Shown: one piece after another, positions 1-6,838 of the stretch
Layout: every line of letters starts with the position of its first letter
How positions within the stretch are numbered: position 1 is the stretch's first letter
DNA from: Chordibacter sp038110535
GTDB taxonomy: Bacteria > Verrucomicrobiota > Verrucomicrobiia > Opitutales > Seribacteraceae
Assembly (NCBI GenBank): GCA_038110535.1
Contig: JAYNJW010000008.1
Location: 3,380 to 67,379 of the forward strand
Length of the DNA stretch: 64,000 bases
Reading direction: 5' to 3'
Notes under the pieces: generated by a model
Databases searched by the model: none
What the model was told of the DNA's origin: nothing
The model's input: only the letters and a program-made list of their open reading frames with translations
Program-made: the position numbers and the translations under genes

Positions 1-470
1 ATGAGATTGGCCGGGGGACCAGCACCTATGATGGGTTGAGTATTGCCTGGGCGGTGGTGGAACATTTGCACGGAAAAGGAGGGGAGGGGCCCAAAACCTT
101 GTTTGCCACCCATTACCACGAACTTACCCGGCTGGCAGAGAATCTTCCCCGCCTCAAGAACTATTCGGTCGCGGTAAAGGAATGGAATGATGAAATCATC
201 TTTGTCCGCCAGGTTACCCCAGGGGCATCGGAACGTTCCTTTGGTATACAGGTTGCCAGACTGGCAGGACTGCCCGATGGGGTGGTGGAGCGGGCCAAGC
301 AAATCCTTGGCAGCTTGGAGGAAACGGATGCCGTCCATTCTCCAACCTCAGAAAATGAGGAATTTAGTGAATCAGCAGAAGTACCCCAGTCTCCTGTTTT
401 GGAGGAACCAGCAAGAAAGCCTAAGCGGATTGCCCCCCGGGTGGACCCATCCCAACTGGAATTGTTTTGA
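1..470 (+). CDS. mutS: DNA mismatch repair protein MutS, C-terminal fragment
   Basis: The 3' end of mutS, open at the left edge of the window; the reading frame enters at base 3. It encodes the end of the ATPase domain of the mismatch-recognition protein: EIGRGTSTYDG is the conserved MutS signature that follows Walker B, and FATHYHELTRL carries the conserved ATHYHEL switch. The tail (about the last 60 residues) is acidic and Pro/Glu-rich and ends in DPSQLELF, resembling the short hydrophobic C-terminal motif of other MutS proteins, which is proposed to bind the beta clamp. The TTG at base 36 is only an internal codon. The stop overlaps the start of the next gene. Family identification is secure; the N-terminal mismatch-binding domains lie outside the window. 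Confidence 0.96.
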   Translation, partial: EIGRGTSTYDGLSIAWAVVEHLHGKGGEGPKTLFATHYHELTRLAENLPRLKNYSVAVKEWNDEIIFVRQVTPGASERSFGIQVARLAGLPDGVVERAKQILGSLEETDAVHSPTSENEEFSESAEVPQSPVLEEPARKPKRIAPRVDPSQLELF

Positions 471-1252
471 ACGAATCCCTCTATTTTGAGGAGTACGGCC
501 AGTCTGGTTATCCCGTCCTTATTTTCTTACACGGTCTGCTTGGATCTTCCCGAAATTGGAGATCGGTGGCCAAAGCACTTTCGAAGGAATATAAGATTTA
601 TGCCTTGGATTTACCGGAGCATGGAAATTCTCCTCATTCAAGCTCCACCAACCTCAGAGAAATGAGCCAAAGGGTTGGCGAGTGGATTTGTAGTAATGTA
701 GAGGGAGACTACATATTGTGCGGGCATAGCCTCGGCGGTAAAGTTGCGATGGGTAATGCCTGCCAAGAACCGCAGAGAATGAAAGGACTGGTGGTCGTCG
801 ATATTGCCCCAAGGGATTATCCTCCTGAACACCATTTGCCCATCCTGAATGCCTTGCTAAACCTTGATTTTACTTCCTTAAAATCGAGAAAAGAAGCAGA
901 CGAAAAACTAAGTGGGAGTATACCAAACTGGGCATTCAGGCAATTTCTACTAACGAACCTTGTTGAGGTGGGTGGTACTTGGAAATGGCGGGCCAATCTG
1001 CCGGTCTTGCATGCATCCATGCCTCAGCTTTCGCGTAATCCTCTAGCTTCTGAAGATTCATACGAAGGACCAACCTTATTTATTCGTGGAGGGAAGTCCG
1101 GATATTTGAGGAGCGAACATTTTCCATTGGTAAAGGAGGCTTTTTCTAATGCAGAAATTGTGACGCTAGCGGAAGCAGGGCACGATGTACATGTGGAGGA
1201 CAAGGATGGTTTTCTTAAATATCTGAAGGAATTTCTTCAGAATATATTTTGA
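467..1252 (+). CDS. alpha/beta hydrolase, YbfF-type esterase
   Basis: A 261-residue alpha/beta hydrolase. The oxyanion region is FLHGLLGSSRNW near residue 20, the nucleophile elbow is CGHSLGG near residue 86, and the catalytic His lies in GHDVHVED near residue 238; this arrangement and length match YbfF/abhydrolase esterases acting on small esters. Start is a TTG that overlaps the mutS stop (TTGA), so it is probably translationally coupled to mutS; a short GGA lies upstream. No signal peptide is visible, so it is likely cytoplasmic. The natural substrate cannot be told from sequence. Confidence 0.88.
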   Translation: MNESLYFEEYGQSGYPVLIFLHGLLGSSRNWRSVAKALSKEYKIYALDLPEHGNSPHSSSTNLREMSQRVGEWICSNVEGDYILCGHSLGGKVAMGNACQEPQRMKGLVVVDIAPRDYPPEHHLPILNALLNLDFTSLKSRKEADEKLSGSIPNWAFRQFLLTNLVEVGGTWKWRANLPVLHASMPQLSRNPLASEDSYEGPTLFIRGGKSGYLRSEHFPLVKEAFSNAEIVTLAEAGHDVHVEDKDGFLKYLKEFLQNIF

Positions 1253-1295
1253 TCTTTAGCAACTCCAACCGTCTAACCTCAGGTTATTTAAATCC

Positions 1296-1330
1296 AAAAA
1301 AAAGACTCATGGTTGCCCATGAGCCTTTTT
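1296..1330. terminator. bidirectional rho-independent terminator
   Basis: A 7-bp perfect stem, CTCATGG (1306-1312) with CCATGAG (1317-1323) and a TTGC loop, is flanked by an A-run on the left (1296-1303) and a T-run on the right (1326-1330). It sits between the convergent hydrolase gene and the HU gene and could end transcription from both sides. Confidence 0.8.
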
Positions 1331-1354
1331 AAAAGGGGTATATTGATCAGATAA

Positions 1355-1627
1355 TCAGATCGCAGCTTTGAGCTTTGCTCCAGCCTTGAACTTCACACTC
1401 TTGGACGCCTTGATCTTGATTTTTTCGCCAGTTTGGGGATTGATTCCCTTACGGGCTGCACGCTTGACCACGGAAAAGGTGCCGAAACCGATGATTTGAA
1501 CGGATTCTTTCTTTACAGCCTTGGTGATTGCATTGAGTACTGCATTAAGAGCAGCGTCTGCAGCGGCTTTGGAAGTATCCTTGCCCAAGTTTTTTTGTAC
1601 GGCTTCTACGAGTTGACCTTTATTCAT
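1355..1627 (-). CDS. hup: HU-family nucleoid DNA-binding protein
   Basis: A 90-residue HU/IHF-family protein, the standard length. It starts MNKGQLVEAV, has the GFGTFSVVKRAARKG beta-arm entry with INPQTGEKI at the arm tip (the proline that intercalates DNA), and the closing KASKSVKFKAGAKLK segment. It binds and bends DNA without strong sequence preference and compacts the nucleoid. An AAAGGAAA ribosome binding site lies just upstream. It follows the ygfZ pair on the same strand but after a gap of about 120 bases, so it probably has its own promoter. The family is certain; HU versus IHF subunit is decided only by the single gene and generic sequence. Confidence 0.96.
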   Translation of the reverse strand: MNKGQLVEAVQKNLGKDTSKAAADAALNAVLNAITKAVKKESVQIIGFGTFSVVKRAARKGINPQTGEKIKIKASKSVKFKAGAKLKAAI

Positions 1628-1751
1628 ATTGATTTCCTTTTGTTTATAAGGGTTATTTACTAGGTTTGTAAGCTTCTAGCTCGGCATTTTCCTGCGTTCG
1701 GTCAAACATTTTTTCGCAAAAACCCCATTTTTCTGCGGATTTCGGCCGATT

Positions 1752-1979
1752 TTAGGAAAAATTCGGCTTATCTTTGGGCTTCAGCTCTCCTTTGGCACCA
1801 CAGGAAACAGTCTGTAAAAGTTTTCCAAGTTCTTCCAAAAAGGAAGATTTATTCTGCTTTTCCAATTGGATTGCCCGCTTGACTAATTGCTGAGCCATTA
1901 TCCGGGCTTGTGCCTTCGAAGAGCCGAGGTTTTCCATAGCCTGACCAACTTGTTCGATCGCTTGTTGGTGTTCCTTCAT
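1752..1979 (-). CDS. small hypothetical protein coupled to ygfZ
   Basis: A 75-residue protein of no family I recognise. It is mostly predicted helix, rich in Gln, Lys and Glu (residues 1-60), with a short Lys/Pro tail and a single Cys; there is no signal peptide or membrane segment. Its ATG overlaps the ygfZ stop as ATGA, so the two are very likely co-translated. The context suggests a partner or passenger of YgfZ, but nothing in the sequence proves a function. Confidence 0.62.
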   Translation of the reverse strand: MKEHQQAIEQVGQAMENLGSSKAQARIMAQQLVKRAIQLEKQNKSSFLEELGKLLQTVSCGAKGELKPKDKPNFS

Positions 1980-2884
1980 CAGATGAGTGGATGGATGGAT
2001 TGTCCGGTTGCCTCAATCAGCACCCCTTGGTTTTGCAATGTATGTACCGCATTTTCATGAAGGACTGCAGCTCCGATCCATTGTTTCTGGTCAGGCAAAA
2101 CGAACTGACTTTTCAGGCTGCCCACCTTTTTACCATTAGCGAACAAGGCAGTTGGAAGATTCCCCGTTACGGAACCCCGACCCGTGATCGCGAAAGCCTG
2201 CTTTCTGACATTGCCCATAGCATGAATACGGGCCATGACCTCCTGCCCCAGATAACACCCTTTATTGAAATCAACGAAGGACTTGTGCAAACCTCCCTCC
2301 TGGGGAAATTCATCCTCTCCGATTTCCCGTCCGGGCAGAAATAATTCTTGTTGCAGTCGCAATCGTTGGAGTTCGCTCGGGTGAGGGGATGGAAAAGCAG
2401 AAGCCCATGGGGTCGTGCAGTTCTGGGGTAACACAATGGAAAGAGCGGAGGGGGGCACCAGTGGGCCAAGGTATGCCCATCCATCCTCAAAGGCATGAGC
2501 ATGGCCTGGAGGGACTGAGGCGATACCTATTGCTTGGCACGCTTTCTCCACCGAGTCCGGGTGGTAGATGACCATTTCTTTCCAGTCTTCGGTGACGGTT
2601 GCAAACTCCACTTCATCCGCGACCACATTTTGTTCGAGCAAATTAATCACAGTTTGCGAAGGTGCATCTTTGCAAAACAATAAAAATTCATCTTCGTTGA
2701 GGCAGATAATTTGAGCACCAAACAAGACCTTGCCTTTCAGGCTTAAACGAAGACCCATGCGGGTCCTGCCCGCAGGAAGTTTATGCAAGTCTATGGTTAA
2801 CTGGCTTTGTAAATAGGGCAGGGCATCTTCCCCTGATACTCGTACCAGACCAGAGATAGGAGATTCAAAGAGTTGAATGGACAT
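1979..2884 (-). CDS. ygfZ: YgfZ/GcvT-fold folate-binding Fe-S cluster repair protein
   Basis: A 301-residue YgfZ (IBA57-like) protein. The diagnostic motif KGCYLGQEVMARI is present near residue 208; its Cys is the conserved residue of the K-G-C-Y-x-G-Q-E signature. The family uses tetrahydrofolate and helps assemble or repair certain [4Fe-4S] enzymes. N-terminal sequence (SGLVRVSGEDALPYLQSQLT) matches the GcvT-like folate-binding start. It is divergent from aroG with a short shared intergenic region and overlaps the following 75-residue gene by 4 bases. The dihydroxyacid dehydratase in this window is the kind of Fe-S enzyme such proteins may serve, which is inference. Confidence 0.9.
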   Translation of the reverse strand: MSIQLFESPISGLVRVSGEDALPYLQSQLTIDLHKLPAGRTRMGLRLSLKGKVLFGAQIICLNEDEFLLFCKDAPSQTVINLLEQNVVADEVEFATVTEDWKEMVIYHPDSVEKACQAIGIASVPPGHAHAFEDGWAYLGPLVPPSALSIVLPQNCTTPWASAFPSPHPSELQRLRLQQELFLPGREIGEDEFPQEGGLHKSFVDFNKGCYLGQEVMARIHAMGNVRKQAFAITGRGSVTGNLPTALFANGKKVGSLKSQFVLPDQKQWIGAAVLHENAVHTLQNQGVLIEATGQSIHPLI

Positions 2885-2943
2885 GCTACCTTGCTAAAAG
2901 TTTGTCTTGTTCATGCAAGCTTAGGTTCTATGGTATATGGGCT

Positions 2944-4002
2944 GTGCAACAAGTAACCAATCTCAGAATAACGGACTCCGTCCCTTTGCCTTCGCCCGTG
3001 GAAATGGTCGATGCGATTCCCCGATCCAGTAAGCAACTGGATGTGGTGTCTCAATCCCGGCAAGCACTCCACCAAATTATTCATGGTCAGGACCGCCGTT
3101 TAATTGGTGTGGTCGGTCCGTGTTCCATTCACGATTTAAAGGCTTGCCGAGAATATGCGGAAAAATTTGCCAGACTTTCCCAAGAGCTTGAAGAACGTCT
3201 CTTATTGTTGATGCGGGTGTATTTTGAAAAACCACGCACCACCGTTGGCTGGAAGGGCCTGATTATGGATCCGCAATTGAATGGCACCTGCGATATTCCA
3301 TCGGGTTTGCGCATGGCCCGGACCTTTCTTGGAGAAGTGCTGGACCTTGGTATTCCCACTGCGACGGAACTGCTCGATCCGATTACCCCTCAATACCTGG
3401 CTGACTCGCTTTGTTGGGCCGCCATAGGTGCCCGTACATCTGAATCGCAAACCCATAGGCAAATGGCATCGGGTTTGTCCATGCCAGTAGGTTTTAAGAA
3501 TGCGACCAGTGGCGATTTGAAAGCCGCGGTGAACGGTATTATTGCGGCCACCCAAAGTCAGACCTTTCTTGGCATCACCGAAGATGGTCGAGCCTCTGCA
3601 GTAACTACCGGTGGAAATCCCGATTGTCAGATCATTCTTCGCGGTGGAACTGCTGGGCCAAATTTTACCTCAGAATATGTTCAGCAGGCAGAGAAGTATC
3701 TCAGCCCACTGGAAGCTCCCTGTTCGCTGATGATCGATTGTAGCCATGCAAATAGCGGGAAAGATCCATCGCAGCAGCCTGAGGTTCTGGATGCTGTGCT
3801 TGCCCAGGTAGCGGGAGGGGCGGAGGTAGTGCATGCATTTATGCTGGAAAGTCATTTGCATGCGGGCAGCCAGTCTTTTCCCCGTCCTTTAAATGACTTG
3901 GCCTATGGGGTTTCCATCACCGATGGATGCATCGATTGGCAAACGACCGAAGCTTGCCTCCGCCGTGCTGCTGAGGTAGTAGACAAGGCTCGTTTTTCTT
4001 AG
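2944..4002 (+). CDS. aroG: 3-deoxy-7-phosphoheptulonate synthase, class I
   Basis: DAHP synthase, first step of the shikimate pathway: phosphoenolpyruvate plus erythrose 4-phosphate gives DAHP. It matches the AroF/G/H type: GVVGPCSIHD, RVYFEKPRTTVGWKGL, DPQLNGTCDI, the GARTSESQTHR segment, GFKNATSGD and DCSHANSGK with metal-binding His, in the family order. I chose GTG 2944 (352 residues) because the N-terminus then aligns with the AroG start (NLRI...PLPSP) and leaves about 60 bases to the divergent ygfZ start; the frame stays open up to a TTG at 2902. Feedback specificity (Phe, Tyr or Trp) cannot be read here. Together with pheA at 50.6 kb it feeds aromatic synthesis. Confidence 0.93.
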   Translation: MQQVTNLRITDSVPLPSPVEMVDAIPRSSKQLDVVSQSRQALHQIIHGQDRRLIGVVGPCSIHDLKACREYAEKFARLSQELEERLLLLMRVYFEKPRTTVGWKGLIMDPQLNGTCDIPSGLRMARTFLGEVLDLGIPTATELLDPITPQYLADSLCWAAIGARTSESQTHRQMASGLSMPVGFKNATSGDLKAAVNGIIAATQSQTFLGITEDGRASAVTTGGNPDCQIILRGGTAGPNFTSEYVQQAEKYLSPLEAPCSLMIDCSHANSGKDPSQQPEVLDAVLAQVAGGAEVVHAFMLESHLHAGSQSFPRPLNDLAYGVSITDGCIDWQTTEACLRRAAEVVDKARFS

Positions 4003-4040
4003 CTACGAACCAATTTTATAAATCTAACATTAATCTAATA

Positions 4041-5033
4041 ATGAACGACAAAACCCCCATTCGTGTGGCCGTGACCGGTGCTGCTGGTCAAATTGGCTAC
4101 TCTCTTCTTTTCCGTATCGCCTCCGGCGGCTTATTCGGCCCCGATCAACCGGTTGCTCTCAACCTGATTGAGATTGAGCCAGGCATGAAGGCTCTCGAGG
4201 GTGTCTGTATGGAGTTGGACGACTGTGCGTTTCCCTTGCTCAAGGATATTCGCCCGACCTGTGATCTTGATGCTGGTTTTGATAGTGCTAACTGGGCCTT
4301 GCTTGTTGGAAGTGTACCCCGAAAAGCGGGGATGGAACGGGGTGATCTTCTTGGAATTAACGGAAAGATTTTTACCGGACAGGGTCAAGCCATTGCCAAG
4401 AATGCCGCTTCCGATGTGCGGGTGCTGGTGGTGGGTAATCCATGCAACACCAATTGTTTAATCGCGATGAACAATGCACCAGATGTTCCCCGTGACCGTT
4501 GGTTTGCCATGACCCGACTGGACGAGAACCGGGCAGCAGCCCAGCTCGCGGCCAAGGCAGGCAAACAGGTTTCTGAAGTCTCCAATGTTACCATTTGGGG
4601 TAATCACTCCGCCACCCAGTATCCTGATTATTACAATGCAAAAATTGGTGGTGTTTCAGCCCCTGAAGTCATCTCTGATGACACCTGGGCACATGCAGAC
4701 TTTATTCCAACCGTGCAGCAACGCGGTGCTGCAATCATTCAGGCACGGGGTGCATCTTCGGCTGCTTCTGCTGCCAATGCGGCGATCGATACCGTCAAAT
4801 CTCTTACCACTCCAACTCCGGAGGGAGATTGGAACAGCGTGTGTGTGGCGTCTGACGGCAGCTATGGAACCAAGGAAGGTTTGATTACTTCTTTCCCCAT
4901 CCGTTCAGACGGTCAGAACTGGGAAATAGTACAGGATTTACCTATCAATGAATTTGCCAGGGAAAAGATTGATGCCTCGGTTAATGAACTTGCCGAAGAG
5001 CGTGAATTGGTAAGCGATCTCTTGCCTAGCTGA
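4041..5033 (+). CDS. mdh: malate dehydrogenase
   Basis: A 330-residue NAD-dependent malate dehydrogenase of the group 2 (cytosolic/Chlamydia-Thermus-like) type, interconverting malate and oxaloacetate in the TCA cycle. Visible: the Rossmann GAAGQIGYSLL loop, LNLIEIEP at the end of beta 2, VGNPCNTNC, TRLDENRA (substrate-binding Arg), and WGNHSATQYPDY with the catalytic His. Length is typical. It follows aroG by 38 bases with an AT-rich spacer, so it may share or have its own promoter. The call is secure. Confidence 0.96.
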   Translation: MNDKTPIRVAVTGAAGQIGYSLLFRIASGGLFGPDQPVALNLIEIEPGMKALEGVCMELDDCAFPLLKDIRPTCDLDAGFDSANWALLVGSVPRKAGMERGDLLGINGKIFTGQGQAIAKNAASDVRVLVVGNPCNTNCLIAMNNAPDVPRDRWFAMTRLDENRAAAQLAAKAGKQVSEVSNVTIWGNHSATQYPDYYNAKIGGVSAPEVISDDTWAHADFIPTVQQRGAAIIQARGASSAASAANAAIDTVKSLTTPTPEGDWNSVCVASDGSYGTKEGLITSFPIRSDGQNWEIVQDLPINEFAREKIDASVNELAEERELVSDLLPS

Positions 5034-5111
5034 TTTCAATTTAACGAACATACTAAATTGGCTAGACCTTGAGGCTTAAATTAGTATATATAAATAAATA
5101 TACAAAATAAT

Positions 5112-5140
5112 TTGAAGTTATCATTTATATAAGGTATAAT
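5112..5140 (+). promoter_or_regulatory. sigma70-like promoter close to a start codon
   Basis: TTGAAG (5112-5117), a 17-base spacer, then a perfect TATAAT (5135-5140) in an AT-rich gap after mdh. Transcription would be expected to begin near 5147, i.e. at the ATG of the next gene (5146), which would make that mRNA nearly leaderless. An AAGG at 5131-5134 could instead act as a distant ribosome site on a longer transcript, in which case this promoter match would be chance. Confidence 0.4.
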
Positions 5141-5145
5141 TATGG

Positions 5146-5622
5146 ATGAAAAAATATAATAATACCTTTGATCTGACAGATTCCTTTCTCCGCGTTTTCG
5201 GAATTATTGGCTTTTTTGCGGCTGTATTTTTCGGATTTGTGGTTGCCGGGGGAAATGTCATCACCCTTGTCCATCCAGCCGAAATGATCATCGTAGTAGG
5301 CACTATATTTTTTGGACTTTTGTGCACCCATCGCTCAAAATTTCTAGCCTACCTGCCGAAGGCATTACTTGCCCTTATCCGAAAACCGGTTCCCAATCGC
5401 GAGTATTGCCAAATATCCGATAATGCCAGGGGCTATGCCGCAGCAGGAGGTGGCATGGCCGTCATTCTCAGTCTTATATGTACGATGAGCAACCTAGATA
5501 ACCCCGAGTCAGTGGGCTTGCGGGTAGCTGCAGCTATGGGTGGAGTCTTCCTGGCGATGCTTCTTTCTCAAGGACTTTTTGTCTATTTACGATACAGCTT
5601 TTCCGAAAATGCTAACAACTAG
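5146..5622 (+). CDS. small membrane protein resembling the N-terminal part of MotA
   Basis: A 158-residue membrane protein with four hydrophobic segments (about residues 17-38, 44-62, 101-115, 126-146). The segment VVAGGNVITLVHPAEMIIVVG recalls the MotA/PomA N-terminus (x-GG-x-L-x-x-x-x-P-x-E-x-x-I-x-x-G), but the large cytoplasmic domain and the proton-channel helices of true MotA are missing, so motor function is unlikely. It is followed after 12 bases by a zinc-ribbon membrane protein, with which it probably forms a transcription unit. I regard the MotA likeness as suggestive only; the protein could be a family of its own. Confidence 0.55.
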   Translation: MKKYNNTFDLTDSFLRVFGIIGFFAAVFFGFVVAGGNVITLVHPAEMIIVVGTIFFGLLCTHRSKFLAYLPKALLALIRKPVPNREYCQISDNARGYAAAGGGMAVILSLICTMSNLDNPESVGLRVAAAMGGVFLAMLLSQGLFVYLRYSFSENANN

Positions 5623-5634
5623 GGATTCAGTCTA

Positions 5635-5895
5635 ATGCACTTAATAAGTCTTGTCTGGTTTCTTCTATTCTGCCCATTCCTTTTTATCTTTCTTCTCAGG
5701 TTGGGGAATTGCGTTGGTTATGACGCTTGTCCGTTTTGCGATGCAAAAAGGAAGCGGGAAGATATGAAATGTAAAAAATGTGGATTTGAATTTATGGAAA
5801 AGTCAACAGGACCATTTCCCTGGATTTTGGCAGGAGGGGCTCTTCTTTGTATTCTCTCCCTCGTCATTTGGATTGAGAGTCAGCAGTATCTTTGA
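5635..5895 (+). CDS. small zinc-ribbon membrane protein
   Basis: An 86-residue protein with an N-terminal membrane helix (residues 3-22), a cytoplasmic four-cysteine zinc ribbon CPFC...CKKC (about residues 32-50), and a C-terminal membrane helix (residues 62-80). It starts 12 bases after the MotA-like gene and converges on the acetyltransferase gene. Such membrane zinc ribbons are common but functionally unassigned; no enzyme motif is present. Confidence 0.62.
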   Translation: MHLISLVWFLLFCPFLFIFLLRLGNCVGYDACPFCDAKRKREDMKCKKCGFEFMEKSTGPFPWILAGGALLCILSLVIWIESQQYL

Positions 5896-5908
5896 TCTGA
5901 GAGTGGGC

Positions 5909-6415
5909 TTACTTCTCTAAGCGATGTTCGTACATACGGACATCGTGATACTTGCCAAATTTGTAACCACCCTCGTGGAGAAGCCCGGCTACCTGAAATC
6001 CCATTTTTTCATGAAGGTTTTCGGAACCTGGGTTGGGTAAAACCACGAGACCGTATATCCGATGAACTTCCTCGGTGTTCCTTAGGTTGTCTATTAATTC
6101 TGCATACAGTTTCTCTCCAATTCCTTTTCCGGTATGCTCGGGGTTTAGATAGATGCTGCTCATTACGGAGGGAGCATAAGCAGGCCTTTGGTGAAAGCGT
6201 AGGCTGGCGGCATATCCGATGACTTTTTCTGCCTCTTCTGCCACAAACAACTGATAACGTCCCTTCTCGGAAAACTGGGTAAACCAAGTCTTTCGGTTTT
6301 CCAAAGATAATTCCACCATTTCGAAAGTCACCACAGTGTTAAGAATGTAGTGATTGAGAATATCCCTCAGGGCGGGCAAATCGGACTCTCGTCCTCTACG
6401 GATCAATGCATCCAT
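5909..6415 (-). CDS. GNAT acetyltransferase, phosphinothricin-acetyltransferase-like
   Basis: A 168-residue GNAT N-acetyltransferase using acetyl-CoA. The pattern IRRGRESDLPALRDI at the N-terminus and the acetyl-CoA loop HTGKGIGEKLY (about residue 93) fit the Pat/YncA group, which acetylates amino groups of small molecules such as methionine sulfoximine or phosphinothricin. Length is typical. It lies just downstream of tRNA-Leu on the same strand and converges on the zinc-ribbon gene with 13 bases between stops. Real substrate unknown. Confidence 0.88.
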   Translation of the reverse strand: MDALIRRGRESDLPALRDILNHYILNTVVTFEMVELSLENRKTWFTQFSEKGRYQLFVAEEAEKVIGYAASLRFHQRPAYAPSVMSSIYLNPEHTGKGIGEKLYAELIDNLRNTEEVHRIYGLVVLPNPGSENLHEKMGFQVAGLLHEGGYKFGKYHDVRMYEHRLEK

Positions 6416-6441
6416 ATAAAGTGTTAAGCAGTTTTCAAAGG

Positions 6442-6528
6442 TGGTACCCGGAGAGGGGGTCGAACCCTCACTCCCTCGCGGGAACTGGATTTTGAATCCA
6501 GCGCGTCTACCAATTCCGCCATCCGGGC
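6442..6528 (-). tRNA. tRNA-Leu (anticodon CAA)
   Basis: An 87-base tRNA on the minus strand. Acceptor arms GCCCGGA and TCCGGGT pair (first pair G-U), followed by discriminator A and an encoded CCA. The anticodon stem CTGGA/TCCAG holds loop TTCAAAA, giving anticodon CAA for UUG codons. The long variable arm (around CCCGCGAGGG) marks it as class II, and the T arm is GAGGG-TTCGACC-CCCTC. Identification is secure. Confidence 0.95.
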
Positions 6529-6838
6529 ATCCAGAGAATAGTGACTTATTGGCGATTTCTCGAAGTTTTGCAACCTTGTAGTTTTAGGCTCTTTAGGGCT
6601 AAATTTTTCTAATAATTGCCAAAAGAGGTATCTTTTGAGTCCGTTTTGCTAATAAAAAATAACAAAACTTTTCCCAATACAATTTCTTGCTATAAGTAAT
6701 CTCACCCAAAAGGGTTACCCCAACGCTTTTCTTGACTCTCCCCAAAGCCCTGTACAGGTTGAACTATTATAATACCAAAATATATGCAACTAGCCAGACT
6801 CTAAGTTCCACTTTGCAGATCAATTTGACACATCTACC
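6529..6838. other. AT-rich intergenic region
   Basis: About 310 bases with no credible gene, between the divergent tRNA-Leu and the NHL-repeat gene. It must hold both promoters. Near 6770 there is a TATTATAAT run, but no good -35 at the right spacing; a TTGACT lies about 30 bases upstream of it. I see no clear hairpin terminator, riboswitch or repeat. Confidence 0.5.

Noticed and set aside
5146..5622. Calling the small membrane protein a functional MotA stator
   Set aside because: The proton-channel helices and the large cytoplasmic loop are missing, and there is no motB.
6529..6838. Non-coding RNA or riboswitch in the long gap
   Set aside because: No conserved stem-loop pattern or terminator could be recognised; it is simply AT-rich.
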